From Streptomyces sp. DH5 (lineage in GTDB: Bacteria; Actinomycetota; Actinomycetes; Streptomycetales; Streptomycetaceae): 64,000 nt of DNA. The stretch covers positions 120,892-184,891 of the forward strand of contig NZ_JAHWGP010000012.1 of NCBI RefSeq assembly GCF_020873915.1, written 5' to 3'. Under the pieces are notes generated by a model that made no database searches, had not been told where the DNA came from, and saw only the letters and a program-made list of their open reading frames with translations. The position numbers and the translations under genes are program-made. Shown here piece after piece: positions 15,525 to 24,537 of the stretch. Position 1 is the stretch's first letter, and each line of letters starts with the position of its first letter.

Positions 15525-18500
15525 ATGACGTCGGCGCCGGGGCGCAGGAGCAGTATCTTCACGCGGCTGCTGCGGCACGGCTTCACCGATCCGTCCGCCG
15601 CCGAGCGGCTGCTGGACAGTGACGGGCTGGCGCCGGTGCGCAACGACCCCGTGCTGCTGGACGCCCTCGGCCAGACCGCCGACCCCGATCTCGCGCTGCT
15701 CGGTCTGGTGCGGATGCTCGAGGCGCAGGAGGGGCGCACCGCCCACCAGGAGCTGCTGGACACCCTGATAGCCGCCAAGCCGCTGCGGGACCGGCTGCTC
15801 GGGGTGCTCGGCGCGTCCGAGGCGCTCGCCGACCACCTGGCCCGCCACCCCAGCGACTGGCAGGCCCTGGTCACCTACGAGCCGCGCGATCTCCACCCCG
15901 GTGTCGAGGAGTTCGAACGCGGTCTCGCCGAGGCCGGCGACCCCGTCGCGCTCCGCGTCGCCTACCGGCGCTGCCTGCTGTCCATCGCCGCCCGTGACGT
16001 CTGCGGCACCATCGAGGTCGCCGAGACCGCGGCCGAGCTCGCCGACCTGGCCACCGCCACCCTGCGCGCCGCCCTCGCCCTCGCCCGGGCCGACGCGCCG
16101 GAGGACGCCGCCCTCTGCCGGCTCGCGGTGATCGCGATGGGCAAGTGTGGGGGACACGAGCTGAACTACGTCTCCGACGTCGACGTGATCTTCGTGGGCG
16201 AGGCGGTGGGCGGGGCCGACGAGGACAAGGCGCTGCGCGCCGCGACCCGGCTGGCCTCGCACCTGATGCGGATCTGCTCCGAGACCACCGTCGAGGGCTC
16301 CATCTGGCCCGTCGACGCCAACCTGCGCCCGGAGGGCCGCAACGGGCCGCTGGTGCGCACCCTCGCCTCCCACCTCGCCTACTACCAGCGCTGGGCCAAG
16401 ACCTGGGAGTTCCAGGCGCTGCTCAAGGCCCGCCCGGTCGCCGGTGACCTCGTGCTCGGCGAGGAGTACGTCGCCGCGGTCCAGCCACTGGTGTGGCAGG
16501 CCGCCGAGCGGGAGAACTTCGTCGCCGACGTGCAGAAGATGCGCCGCCGGGTGGTGGAGAACATCCCCGCCGCCGAGATCGACCGCCAGCTCAAGCTCGG
16601 CCCCGGCGGCCTGCGGGACGTCGAGTTCGCCGTGCAGCTGCTCCAGCTGGTGCACGGCCGTGCCGACGCCTCCCTGCGCAGCGGCACCACCCTCGACGCG
16701 CTCAAGGCGCTCGCCGCCGGCGGCTACGTCGGGCGCGCCGACGCCGCCCAGCTCGACGACGCCTACCGCTTCCTGCGCTCCATGGAGCACCGCATCCAGC
16801 TGCACCGGCTGCGCCGCACCCACCTCGTGCCCGAGGGCGAGGGCGATCTGCGCCGGCTGGCCCGCTCCCTGGGCCTGCGCACCGAACCGGTCACCGCCCT
16901 GACCCGGGAGTGGAAGCGACACGCCTCCGTCGTACGGCGGCTGCACGAGAAGCTCTTCTACCGGCCGCTGCTCGACGCCGTCGCCGCGCTCGCCCCCGGG
17001 GAGGCCCGGCTCAGCGCCGAGGCGGCCCGGGAGCGCATGGTGGCCCTCGGGTACGCCGACCCGGCCGCCGCGCTGCGTCACCTGGAGGCGCTGGCGTCCG
17101 GCGTCACCCGCAAGGCCGCCATCCAGCGCACCCTGCTGCCCGTGCTGCTCGGCTGGTTCGCCGACTCCGCCGACCCGGACGCCGGCCTGCTGACCTTCCG
17201 CAAGGTCTCCGACGCGCTCGGCAAGACCCCCTGGTACCTGCGGCTGCTGCGCGACGAGGGCGCCGCCGCCGAGAACCTCGCCCGGGTGCTCTCCGCCGGG
17301 CGGCTCGCCCCCGACCTGCTGATGCGCGCCCCCGAGGCGGTGGCGCTGCTCGGCGACGGCGACGGCGGGGGACTCACCCCCCGCTCCCGCGCCGCCCTGG
17401 AGCAGGAGATGCTCGCCGCCGTCCGCCGCGCCGACAACGCCACCCAGGGCGTCACCGCCGCCCGCGGGGTACGCCGCCGCGAACTGTTCCGCGTGTCCGC
17501 CGCCGACATCGTCGGCTCCTACGGCACCGAGTCCCAGCCCGCCGAGGCCGACCAGGGCGCCCTGGTGGACCTGGTGGGCGGCGCGGTGTCCGACCTGACG
17601 GCCGCCACCCTCGCCGGCACGCTGCGCGCGGTGGTCCGGGAGGGCTGGGGGGACACGCTCCCCACCCGGTTCGCGATCATCGGCATGGGCCGCTTCGGCG
17701 GGCACGAGCTGGGCTACGGCTCCGACGCCGACGTCCTGTTCGTCCACGAACCGCGCGAGGGCGCCGACGAGCGGGAGGCGGCCGAGGCCGCGAACAAGGT
17801 CGTCGCCGAGATGCGCAGGCTGCTCCAGGTGTCCAGCGCCGACCCGCCGTTGCTGATCGACGCCGACCTGCGCCCGGAGGGCAAGTCCGGTCCGCTGGTG
17901 CGCACCCTGAAGTCCTACGAGGCGTACTACCGGCGCTGGTCGCTGGTGTGGGAGCGGCACGCGCTGCTGCGCGCCGAGCCCGTCGCCGGGGACGAGGAGC
18001 TGGGCCGACGCTTCACCGAGCTGATCGACCCGCTGCGCTATCCGGCCGAGGGTCTCGACGAGGAGGCCGTGCGGGAGATCCGGCGGCTGAAGGCCCGCAT
18101 GGAGTCCGAGCGGCTGCCGCGCGGCGCCGACCCCAAGCTGCACGCCAAGCTCGGCCCGGGCGGGCTGTCCGACGTGGAGTGGACCGTGCAGCTGCTCCAG
18201 CTGCGGCACGGGGCGCGGGAGCCGGGCCTGCGCACCACCCGCACGCGGGAGGCGCTGGCCGCCGCCCGCACGGCCGGGATGATCTCCGAGGAGGACGCCT
18301 GCATCCTCGACGAGGCATGGGTGCTGGCCACCCGGGTGCGCAACGCCGTGATGCTGGTGCGGGGCCGCGCGGGGGACACCTTCCCGACCGCGCCGCGGGA
18401 ACTGGGCGCCGTGGGCCGCTACCTGGGCTACGGCTCCGGTCACGCGGGCGACATGCTCGACGCGTACCGGCGCACGGCACGACGGGCGCGCGGTGTGGTG

Positions 18501-18527
18501 GAGGAGCTGTTCTACGGGGGGTCGTAG
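15525..18527 (+). CDS. glnE: Bifunctional glutamine synthetase adenylyltransferase/deadenylase
   Basis: A 1000-residue protein with the duplicated architecture of GlnE. The N-terminal deadenylylase half carries the nucleotidyltransferase motif GGHELNYVSDVD (residues 209-220), and the C-terminal adenylylase half carries GGHELGYGSDAD (725-736). Each half is followed by the paired DLRPEGKSGPLVRTL-type motif and an all-helical domain with KLGPGGLRDVE or KLGPGGLSDVE. GlnE adds AMP to, or removes it from, a Tyr of GlnA, here Tyr397 of the glnA product at 49797-51206. ATG 15525 follows GAGGCCGGGG. The length matches actinobacterial GlnE. It is one of four glutamine synthetase-related genes in the window. 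Confidence 0.96.
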   Translation: MTSAPGRRSSIFTRLLRHGFTDPSAAERLLDSDGLAPVRNDPVLLDALGQTADPDLALLGLVRMLEAQEGRTAHQELLDTLIAAKPLRDRLLGVLGASEALADHLARHPSDWQALVTYEPRDLHPGVEEFERGLAEAGDPVALRVAYRRCLLSIAARDVCGTIEVAETAAELADLATATLRAALALARADAPEDAALCRLAVIAMGKCGGHELNYVSDVDVIFVGEAVGGADEDKALRAATRLASHLMRICSETTVEGSIWPVDANLRPEGRNGPLVRTLASHLAYYQRWAKTWEFQALLKARPVAGDLVLGEEYVAAVQPLVWQAAERENFVADVQKMRRRVVENIPAAEIDRQLKLGPGGLRDVEFAVQLLQLVHGRADASLRSGTTLDALKALAAGGYVGRADAAQLDDAYRFLRSMEHRIQLHRLRRTHLVPEGEGDLRRLARSLGLRTEPVTALTREWKRHASVVRRLHEKLFYRPLLDAVAALAPGEARLSAEAARERMVALGYADPAAALRHLEALASGVTRKAAIQRTLLPVLLGWFADSADPDAGLLTFRKVSDALGKTPWYLRLLRDEGAAAENLARVLSAGRLAPDLLMRAPEAVALLGDGDGGGLTPRSRAALEQEMLAAVRRADNATQGVTAARGVRRRELFRVSAADIVGSYGTESQPAEADQGALVDLVGGAVSDLTAATLAGTLRAVVREGWGDTLPTRFAIIGMGRFGGHELGYGSDADVLFVHEPREGADEREAAEAANKVVAEMRRLLQVSSADPPLLIDADLRPEGKSGPLVRTLKSYEAYYRRWSLVWERHALLRAEPVAGDEELGRRFTELIDPLRYPAEGLDEEAVREIRRLKARMESERLPRGADPKLHAKLGPGGLSDVEWTVQLLQLRHGAREPGLRTTRTREALAAARTAGMISEEDACILDEAWVLATRVRNAVMLVRGRAGDTFPTAPRELGAVGRYLGYGSGHAGDMLDAYRRTARRARGVVEELFYGGS

Positions 18528-18564
18528 CGCCCCGAGGCGGTCATCCCCGCTCCGGCACCCGGAT

Positions 18565-19530
18565 TCAGCCCTGCTTCGGCACCCGGATCCGCTGCGGTGC
18601 GGCAGGGACTTCCCGGGCGTCCGCGGAGTTCGACGACGCGCTCGGGGCCGGAGCCTCCTCGGCCTCCGGGACGTCCGGAGCCCGTTCCTCCCGCGTGGGT
18701 CCGGCCACCTGCCGGGGCAGGGCGTACGGCTGGCGGCCGTACCAGAGCAGCGCGATCCCGTAGCCGACGGCCAGGCAGACCACCCCGCCCACCGCGTCCA
18801 GCCAGAAGTGGTTGGCGGTGGCGACGATGACGACCAGGGTGGCGACCGGATAGACCAGGCCCAGCACCCGTGCCCACGGGACGGTGGCCACCGCGAAGAT
18901 CGTCAGACCGGCCCAGAGCGACCAGCCGATGTGCATCGAGGGCATCGCGGCGTACTGGTTGGACATGTTCTTCAGGTCGCCGGAGGCCATCGATCCCCAG
19001 GTCTGGTGGACCAGCACGGTGTCGACGAAATCCTGGCCGTTCATCAGCCGGGGCGGGGCCAGTGGATACAGGTAGTAGCCGACCAGGGCGAAGCCGGTCG
19101 TGGTGAACAGGACCAGTCTGGTCGCCGCGTACCGGCCGGGATGACTACGGTAGAGCCACACCAGGACACCCAGCGTAACCACGAAGTGCAAGGTGGCGTA
19201 GTAGTAGTTCATGCCGACGATCAGCCAGGTCACCGAGTTGACGGCGTGGTTGACGGACTCCTCGAAGGCCAGACCCAGTTGCCGCTCGAACTGCCAGATC
19301 CAGTCGGCGTTGCGCAGGGCCTCGGCCCGCTGCTCGGGCACCGCGTTGCGGATCAGTGAGTACGTCCAGTAACTCACCGCGATCAGCATGATCTCGAACC
19401 ACAGCCGCGGCCGTCGGGGGGCGCGCACACGGAGCAGCCCCCGCCGCCCCACCGCCTCGTCCGCGACGGAGTGCGCTACGGCCTCTTCCTGGCCTTCGAG
19501 CGTGGTCACGGTCGGGTCACCCATGGGCAC
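18565..19530 (-). CDS. PAP2-family integral membrane phosphatase (inositol phosphotransferase type)
   Basis: A 321-residue protein with about six membrane helices and a disordered C-terminal tail. The phosphatase motifs are YPLAPPRLM, AAMPSMHIGWSLWAG (containing the catalytic His) and NHFWLDAVGG. This is the branch of PAP2 proteins related to Aur1/Ipt1, which act on phosphoinositol or lipid phosphates in the membrane. The substrate is unknown. The gene converges on glnE (38-bp gap) and is followed by malR on the same strand. Confidence 0.85.
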   Translation of the reverse strand: MPMGDPTVTTLEGQEEAVAHSVADEAVGRRGLLRVRAPRRPRLWFEIMLIAVSYWTYSLIRNAVPEQRAEALRNADWIWQFERQLGLAFEESVNHAVNSVTWLIVGMNYYYATLHFVVTLGVLVWLYRSHPGRYAATRLVLFTTTGFALVGYYLYPLAPPRLMNGQDFVDTVLVHQTWGSMASGDLKNMSNQYAAMPSMHIGWSLWAGLTIFAVATVPWARVLGLVYPVATLVVIVATANHFWLDAVGGVVCLAVGYGIALLWYGRQPYALPRQVAGPTREERAPDVPEAEEAPAPSASSNSADAREVPAAPQRIRVPKQG

Positions 19531-19599
19531 AGATTCTGCCAGAGAAGACGTCCCCCACTGATCATCCCTCGGTCGGGCGGCACCCGCATCTTCTCCGCC

Positions 19600-20634
19600 C
19601 TAAGGACGATTCCGGTCCCCAGGGGCCGAAGCGGTCGAACCCCGCACCACCAGTTCCGGCATGAACACGAACTCGCTGTGCGGCGCGGGCGTCCCGCCGA
19701 TCTCCTCCAGCAGCGTGCGCACCGCGGCCTGGCCCATCGCCGGGACCGGCTTGCGGACCGTGGTCAGCGGCGGGTCGGTGAAGGCGATCAGCGGGGAGTC
19801 GTCGAAACCGACCACCGAGATGTCCTTCGGCACGTCCAGACCCCGCTGCCGGGCCGCCCGTATGGCGCCCAGTGCCATCATGTCGCTCGCGCACACCACC
19901 GCCGTGCAGCCGCGGTCCATCAGCGCGGTGGCCGCGGCCTGGCCGCCCTCCAGCGTGTACAGCGAGTGCTGGACCAGCTCCGTCTCCACGGTCTCGGCCG
20001 TCAGGCCCAGTTGTTCCTGCACGGCGCGCACGAAGCCCTCTATCTTGCGCTGCACCGGCACGAACCGCTTCGGCCCGAGGGCCAGTCCGATCCGGGTGTG
20101 CCCGAGGGAGGCGAGGTGGGTGACGGCGAGCGCCATCGCGGCCCGGTCGTCGGGGGAGATGAACGGCGCCTGCACCTTCGGCGAGAAACCGTCCACGAGG
20201 ACGAACGGCACGCCCTGCGCCCGCAGTCGCTCGTAGCGCTGCATGTCGGCGGTGGTGTCGGCGTGCAGCCCGGAGACGTAGATGATGCCGGCCACCCCGC
20301 GGTCCACGAGCATCTCGGTGAGCTCGTCCTCCGTCGACCCGCCCGGGGTCTGGGTGGCGAGCACCGGCGTGTAGCCCTGGCGGGTCAGCGCCTGCCCGAT
20401 CACCTGGGCCAGTGCCGGGAAGATCGGGTTCTCCAGTTCGGGGGTGATCAGCCCGACGAGGCCCGCGCTGCGCTGCCGCAGCCGGACCGGGCGCTCGTAG
20501 CCCAGCACGTCGAGGGCGGCGAGCACGGACTGGCGGGTGGTGGCGGCGACGCCCGGCTTCCCGTTCAGGACCCGGCTGACGGTCGCCTCGCTCACCCCCG
20601 CCTGAGCAGCGATGTCAGCAAGCCGTGTGGTCAC
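19600..20634 (-). CDS. malR: LacI-family repressor of the maltose/starch genes
   Basis: A 344-residue LacI/GalR protein. Helix-turn-helix residues 1-24 read TTRLADIAAQAGVSEATVSR; the hinge follows and then a periplasmic-binding-protein-like sugar domain (RSAGLVGLITPELENPIFPA, then VVGFDDSPLIAFTDPPLTTV). In S. coelicolor and S. lividans (MalR/Reg1) the protein represses malEFG and amylase genes. GTG 20634 is preferred because it starts at the helix-turn-helix; an ATG at 20727 has a better ribosome binding site (GAGGGAT) but would add 31 residues with untypically AT-richer third codon positions. It is divergent from malE across 450 bp that contain several CTTGCA-type elements. Confidence 0.93.
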   Translation of the reverse strand: MTTRLADIAAQAGVSEATVSRVLNGKPGVAATTRQSVLAALDVLGYERPVRLRQRSAGLVGLITPELENPIFPALAQVIGQALTRQGYTPVLATQTPGGSTEDELTEMLVDRGVAGIIYVSGLHADTTADMQRYERLRAQGVPFVLVDGFSPKVQAPFISPDDRAAMALAVTHLASLGHTRIGLALGPKRFVPVQRKIEGFVRAVQEQLGLTAETVETELVQHSLYTLEGGQAAATALMDRGCTAVVCASDMMALGAIRAARQRGLDVPKDISVVGFDDSPLIAFTDPPLTTVRKPVPAMGQAAVRTLLEEIGGTPAPHSEFVFMPELVVRGSTASAPGDRNRP

Positions 20635-20820
20635 AGGACCGGACTGTAGCTGCCGGTTCTCACCTTGCCCACCGATCGGGCGCCTGGTGCGTGCCGTGGG
20701 ACGGCCCGTCGCGGGCTGCTGGGTCATCGCGATCCCTCAAGTCGTGGTCGGGGTCCGGGCCCGCCACGTCGTGGCCGGCGACCGGTCCGCAAGGGATGAT
20801 TCCCCCGGCGGCAACGGATG

Positions 20821-20843
20821 GCAAGTGCTTGCAGAGTCTTGCA
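20821..20843. promoter_or_regulatory. CTTGCA repeats in the malR-malE intergenic region
   Basis: CTTGCA occurs at 20828-20833 and again at 20838-20843 as direct repeats, and the first is also the right arm of GCAAG-TG-CTTGC (20821-20832). These share the half-site of the operator-like element next to malE and probably contribute to autoregulation of malR. Confidence 0.5.
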
Positions 20844-20930
20844 CAACAGTCCGAACCCCTGCCGTACGGGCGGAAACCCGGGTCGCGCGACGGTCGAGAA
20901 CAGGTCACGGCGGCATAACCATCGACCCCG

Positions 20931-20951
20931 CTTGCAAAACTTTTCTGCAAG
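20931..20951. promoter_or_regulatory. MalR-type operator upstream of malE
   Basis: CTTGCA and TGCAAG arms are spaced by 9 bases around AAACTTTTC. The core, TTGC-N11-GCAA (20932-20950), recurs with the same length upstream of the amylase (26325-26343). It sits just upstream of a weak malE promoter, TTTCGG (20955-20960) and TACGTT (20978-20983) with 17 bp between. Confidence 0.65.
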
Positions 20952-21084
20952 GTCTTTCGGAAAAGTTCCAGCGCTGTTACGTTCACGTCGCCCGGCGGCT
21001 CCATCGGCGCAGTCGGCACGATTCGCAGGACGGCAGACGGGGCCGCTCCTGCACTCACGGGCTTTAACCCTCAAGGAGAACCTC

Positions 21085-22356
21085 ATGCGGCGTGGCATAG
21101 CGGCCACCGCGCTGGTGGCGTCCCTCGCCCTCGCGGCGACGGCCTGCGGCGGAGACAGCGACAGCGGCGACAAGGCCGGCGGCCCGGTCACCATCACCTG
21201 GTGGGACACCTCCAACGCGACCAACGAGGCGCCGACGTACCAGGCCCTGGTCAAGGAGTTCGAGGCCGCCAACAAGGACATCAAGGTCAAGTTCGTCAAC
21301 GTCCCCTTCGACCAGGCGCAGAACAAGTTCGACACCGCCGCCGGTTCCAAGGGCGCCCCCGACGTGCTGCGCTCCGAGGTCGGCTGGACGCCCGCCTTCG
21401 CCAAGAAGGGCTTCTTCCTGCCGCTGGACGGCACCGAGGCCCTCGCCGAGCAGGACAAGTTCAAGTCCAACCTGCTCGAGCAGGCCAAGTACGAGGGCAA
21501 GACCTACGGCGTCCCCTTCACCACGGACACCCTCGCCTTCGTCTACAACAAGGCGCTGTTCGAGAAGGCCGGCGTCGAGGCCCCCAAGACGTGGGACGAC
21601 CTGAAGAAGGCCGCCGCCACCATCAAGGACAAGACCGGCGTCGACGGCTACTGGGGCTCCACCCAGGGCTACTACGCCCAGCCGTTCCTGTACGGCGAGG
21701 GCACCGACATGGTCGACGCCGACGCCAAGAAGATCACCGTGAAGTCGCCCGAGGCCGAGAAGGCCTACGGCACCTGGCTGAGCCTCTTCGAGGGCAAGGG
21801 CCTGCACAAGGCCGACGTGACCGCCGACGCCTACGCCCACATCCAGGACGCGTTCGTCAACGGCAAGGTCGCCTCGATCATCCAGGGCCCGTGGGAGATC
21901 ACCAACTTCTACAAGGGCACGGCCTTCACGGACAAGAACAACCTCGGCATCGCCACCGTCCCGGCCGGCTCCGCCGGCAAGGCGGGCGCCCCGACCGGCG
22001 GCCACAACCTCTCGGTCTACGCCGGCTCCACGAAGGAGAAGCAGGAGGCCGCGCTCAAGTTCGTGAAGTTCATGACCTCGGCCAAGGCGCAGGAGACCAT
22101 CGCGCTGGAGAACTCCACGCTGCCCACGCGTGATGACGCCTACACCGACAAGGTCAAGGCCGACCCGGGCATCGCCGGCTACCAGACGGTCCTCTCGGCC
22201 GCCCAGCCGCGCCCGGCCCTGCCCGAGTACAGCTCGCTGTGGGGTCCGATGGACGACGAGCTGCCGCAGATCGCCGGCGGCAAGGAGTCCCTGGACAAGG
22301 GCCTGAGCGACGCGGAGACCGCGATCACCAAGCTGGTGCCGGACTTCAGCAAGTAA
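21085..22356 (+). CDS. malE: Maltose/maltodextrin-binding lipoprotein of an ABC importer
   Basis: A 423-residue extracellular solute-binding protein (family 1). The signal peptide ends in ATACGG, with Cys20 as the lipidated residue. The mature protein reads VTITWWDTSNATNEAPTYQA, VPFTTDTLAFVYNKALFEKA and VNGKVASIIQGPWEI. It delivers maltose and maltodextrins to MalFG. ATG 21085 has AAGGAG upstream at a spacing of 7. It is followed by a strong intercistronic hairpin and then malF. The ATPase is not encoded here; Streptomyces commonly use the shared MsiK ATPase. Confidence 0.95.
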   Translation: MRRGIAATALVASLALAATACGGDSDSGDKAGGPVTITWWDTSNATNEAPTYQALVKEFEAANKDIKVKFVNVPFDQAQNKFDTAAGSKGAPDVLRSEVGWTPAFAKKGFFLPLDGTEALAEQDKFKSNLLEQAKYEGKTYGVPFTTDTLAFVYNKALFEKAGVEAPKTWDDLKKAAATIKDKTGVDGYWGSTQGYYAQPFLYGEGTDMVDADAKKITVKSPEAEKAYGTWLSLFEGKGLHKADVTADAYAHIQDAFVNGKVASIIQGPWEITNFYKGTAFTDKNNLGIATVPAGSAGKAGAPTGGHNLSVYAGSTKEKQEAALKFVKFMTSAKAQETIALENSTLPTRDDAYTDKVKADPGIAGYQTVLSAAQPRPALPEYSSLWGPMDDELPQIAGGKESLDKGLSDAETAITKLVPDFSK

Positions 22357-22363
22357 CGCCCGT

Positions 22364-22408
22364 GTGGCCGCCGGACCCGCTTCCAGGAGGGGAGGGTCCG
22401 GCGGCCAC
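22364..22408 (+). terminator. Intercistronic hairpin between malE and malF
   Basis: A 15-bp perfect stem (GTGGCCGCCGGACCC pairing with GGGTCCGGCGGCCAC) encloses a 15-base loop, 7 bp after the malE stop. Such hairpins usually cause partial termination or protect the upstream mRNA, so that the binding protein is made in excess over the membrane subunits. Confidence 0.75.
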
Positions 22409-22453
22409 CGGCCTGTGTGCCGTCCCCCTTGATCATCCAGAAGGTGCCGAACC

Positions 22454-23458
22454 ATGACAGTCGCCATCGACCGCGCGACCGGCAAGCGCCGCGGTGACCG
22501 CGCGCCCCGCCCCGGGCCGGTCAGCCGCCTGAAGCGCGGATACCAGAAGTACTGGTACGCCTACGCCATGATCGCGCCGGTGGCGCTGGTGCTCGGCGTC
22601 ATCGTGCTGTACCCCCTCGCCTACGGCTTCTACCTCACGCTCACCGACGCCGACAGCCTCAACTCGGCCCGCACCATCGGCGTCAACGAGATCGCGGCCA
22701 CCTACGAGTTCATCGGCATCGACAACTACGCCGACATCCTGTGGGGTGAGACGGCCTACGACCGCTTCTGGTCCAAGTTCATCTGGACGATCGTGTGGAC
22801 GGCCGCCTGCGTCGCCCTGCACTACGGCATCGGCCTGGGCCTGGCCCTGCTGCTCAACCAGAAGCTGCGCGGCCGCACCCTGTACCGGCTGATCCTCATC
22901 CTGCCGTGGGCCGTGCCGACCTTCGTCACCGTCTTCGGCTGGCGGTTCATGCTCGCCGACGCCGGCATCATCAACTCCGGCCTGGACTTCCTCGGCCTGC
23001 CGACACCGGCCTGGCTGGAGGACACCTTCTGGCAGCGGTTCGCCGCCATCATGGTCAACACCTGGTGCGGTGTGCCGTTCATGATGATCTCCCTGCTCGG
23101 CGGGCTGCAGTCCATCGACGCCAGCCTGTACGAGGCGGCCGAGATGGACGGCGCGAGCGCCTGGCAGCGGTTCCGCCACGTCACCCTGCCCGGCCTGCGC
23201 TCGGTCAGCTCCACCGTGGTCCTGCTCGGCGTCATCTGGACCTTCAACCAGTTCGCCGTGATCTTCCTGCTGTTCGGCAACACCGCCCCGGACGCGCAGA
23301 TCCTCGTGACCTGGGCCTACCAGCTCGGCTTCGGACAGCAGCCGCGCGAGTTCGCCGAGTCGGCGGCCTACGGCATGCTGCTGCTGGCCATCCTGGTCGT
23401 CTTCACCTCCTTCTACCGCCGCTGGCTGAACCGCAATGAGCAGCAGCTCGCGATCTGA
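22454..23458 (+). CDS. malF: Maltose ABC transporter permease, MalF type
   Basis: A 334-residue membrane protein with about six transmembrane helices, starting with PVALVLGVIVLYPLAYGFYL. The EAA loop that contacts the ATPase reads YEAAEMDGASAWQRFRHVTL. The N-terminal 35 residues are basic and cytoplasmic. With MalG it forms the channel for maltodextrins. ATG 22454 is preceded by GAAGGTG. The gene is 14 bp upstream of the malG start, so the two are co-transcribed. Confidence 0.94.
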   Translation: MTVAIDRATGKRRGDRAPRPGPVSRLKRGYQKYWYAYAMIAPVALVLGVIVLYPLAYGFYLTLTDADSLNSARTIGVNEIAATYEFIGIDNYADILWGETAYDRFWSKFIWTIVWTAACVALHYGIGLGLALLLNQKLRGRTLYRLILILPWAVPTFVTVFGWRFMLADAGIINSGLDFLGLPTPAWLEDTFWQRFAAIMVNTWCGVPFMMISLLGGLQSIDASLYEAAEMDGASAWQRFRHVTLPGLRSVSSTVVLLGVIWTFNQFAVIFLLFGNTAPDAQILVTWAYQLGFGQQPREFAESAAYGMLLLAILVVFTSFYRRWLNRNEQQLAI

Positions 23459-23471
23459 GGCAGGAGTCCCC

Positions 23472-24383
23472 ATGAGCACCTCTACCGTCACCACCCCTGC
23501 TCCGGCGGACCGGCCTGCCGACGACAAGCCCCCGGCCCGCAGGTCCCGCCGGCGCGGCGAGGCGAGCCCGCTCGCCAAGCTCACCTCGCACGGCGTCCTC
23601 ACCGTGGCGAGTCTGATCGCGCTGTTCCCGGTCGCCTGGCTGGTCTTCCTGTCCCTCGGCCCCGACCCGGACGACTACCTGCGTCCCGGTGCCATCTGGG
23701 GCAAGATGACACTGGACAACTACACACACGTCCTGCAGAACACGAACTTCTTCGACTGGCTGAAGAGCTCGCTGATCGTCTCGCTCGGCACGACGGTCAT
23801 CGGCGTCTTCGTCGCCGCCACCACCGGTTACGCGGTCTCCCGGATGCGCTTCCCGGGGTACAAGAAGTTCATGTGGGTGCTCCTGCTCACCCAGATGTTC
23901 CCGGTGGCCGTCCTGATGGTCCCGATGTACCAGATCCTCTCGGACCTGCAGCTCATCGACACCTACTTCGGCCTGATCCTCGTCTACTGCTCGACGGCGG
24001 TGCCGTACTGCGCCTGGCTGATGAAGGGCTACTTCGACACCATCCCGTTCGAGATCGACGAGGCGGGACGCGTGGACGGGCTGACCCCCATCGGCACCTT
24101 CCTGCGGCTGATCCTGCCGCTGGCCAAGCCCGGTCTCGCGGTCGCCGCGTTCTACAGCTTCATCACCGCGTTCGGCGAGGTCGCCTTCGCCACGACGTTC
24201 ATGCTCGACGACGAGAAGTACACCCTCGCCGTCGGTCTGCAGAGCTTCGTCAGCGAGCACGACGCACAGCGCAACCTCATGGCCGCCACCGCGGTCCTGA
24301 TCGCGATCCCGGTCTCCGCGTTCTTCTACCTCGTGCAGAAGAACCTGGTCACCGGCCTCACGGCCGGCGGCACGAAGGGCTGA
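23472..24383 (+). CDS. malG: Maltose ABC transporter permease, MalG type
   Basis: A 303-residue membrane protein. The N-terminal 45 residues are Pro/Arg-rich and cytoplasmic, followed by about six transmembrane helices (SHGVLTVASLIALFPVAWLV). The EAA loop is FEIDEAGRVDGLTPIGTFLR. ATG 23472 has GGCAGGAG at the right distance; an in-frame ATG at 23436 lies inside malF and is rejected. It is the last gene of the transport unit, followed by two hairpins. Confidence 0.93.
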   Translation: MSTSTVTTPAPADRPADDKPPARRSRRRGEASPLAKLTSHGVLTVASLIALFPVAWLVFLSLGPDPDDYLRPGAIWGKMTLDNYTHVLQNTNFFDWLKSSLIVSLGTTVIGVFVAATTGYAVSRMRFPGYKKFMWVLLLTQMFPVAVLMVPMYQILSDLQLIDTYFGLILVYCSTAVPYCAWLMKGYFDTIPFEIDEAGRVDGLTPIGTFLRLILPLAKPGLAVAAFYSFITAFGEVAFATTFMLDDEKYTLAVGLQSFVSEHDAQRNLMAATAVLIAIPVSAFFYLVQKNLVTGLTAGGTKG

Positions 24384-24402
24384 CCCCCTTCGGGCAACGA
24401 CT

Positions 24403-24425
24403 CCCGCGCGCCTGACTCGCGCGGG
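24403..24425 (+). terminator. Hairpin after malG (first of two)
   Basis: CCCGCGCG and CGCGCGGG form an 8-bp stem with a 7-base loop, 20 bp after the malG stop. Confidence 0.55.
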
Positions 24426-24426
24426 T

Positions 24427-24472
24427 AGGCGGCCGCGGTGCCCATCCGACCCCGCTGTCACCGCGGCCGCCT
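24427..24472 (+). terminator. Hairpin after malG (second of two)
   Basis: A 14-bp perfect stem (AGGCGGCCGCGGTG with CACCGCGGCCGCCT) with an 18-base loop begins right after the first hairpin. The pair should stop or strongly reduce transcription from malEFG into aglA, so aglA may depend on read-through or on a promoter in the 65 bp that follow. Confidence 0.7.
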
Positions 24473-24537
24473 CGTCTCCCGCCCGACCGCCGCCGACCCC
24501 CACTCGCTTCCCCGACCGCACTCGTATCAAGGACGAC

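Noticed and set aside
14793-18443. 1216-codon open frame on the minus strand opposite glnE
   Set aside because: It is the antisense of glnE, with Gly/Val/Ala/Leu bias from GC-rich third positions and no domain. Only its last part (the PNPOx-fold gene, 14793-15302) is real.
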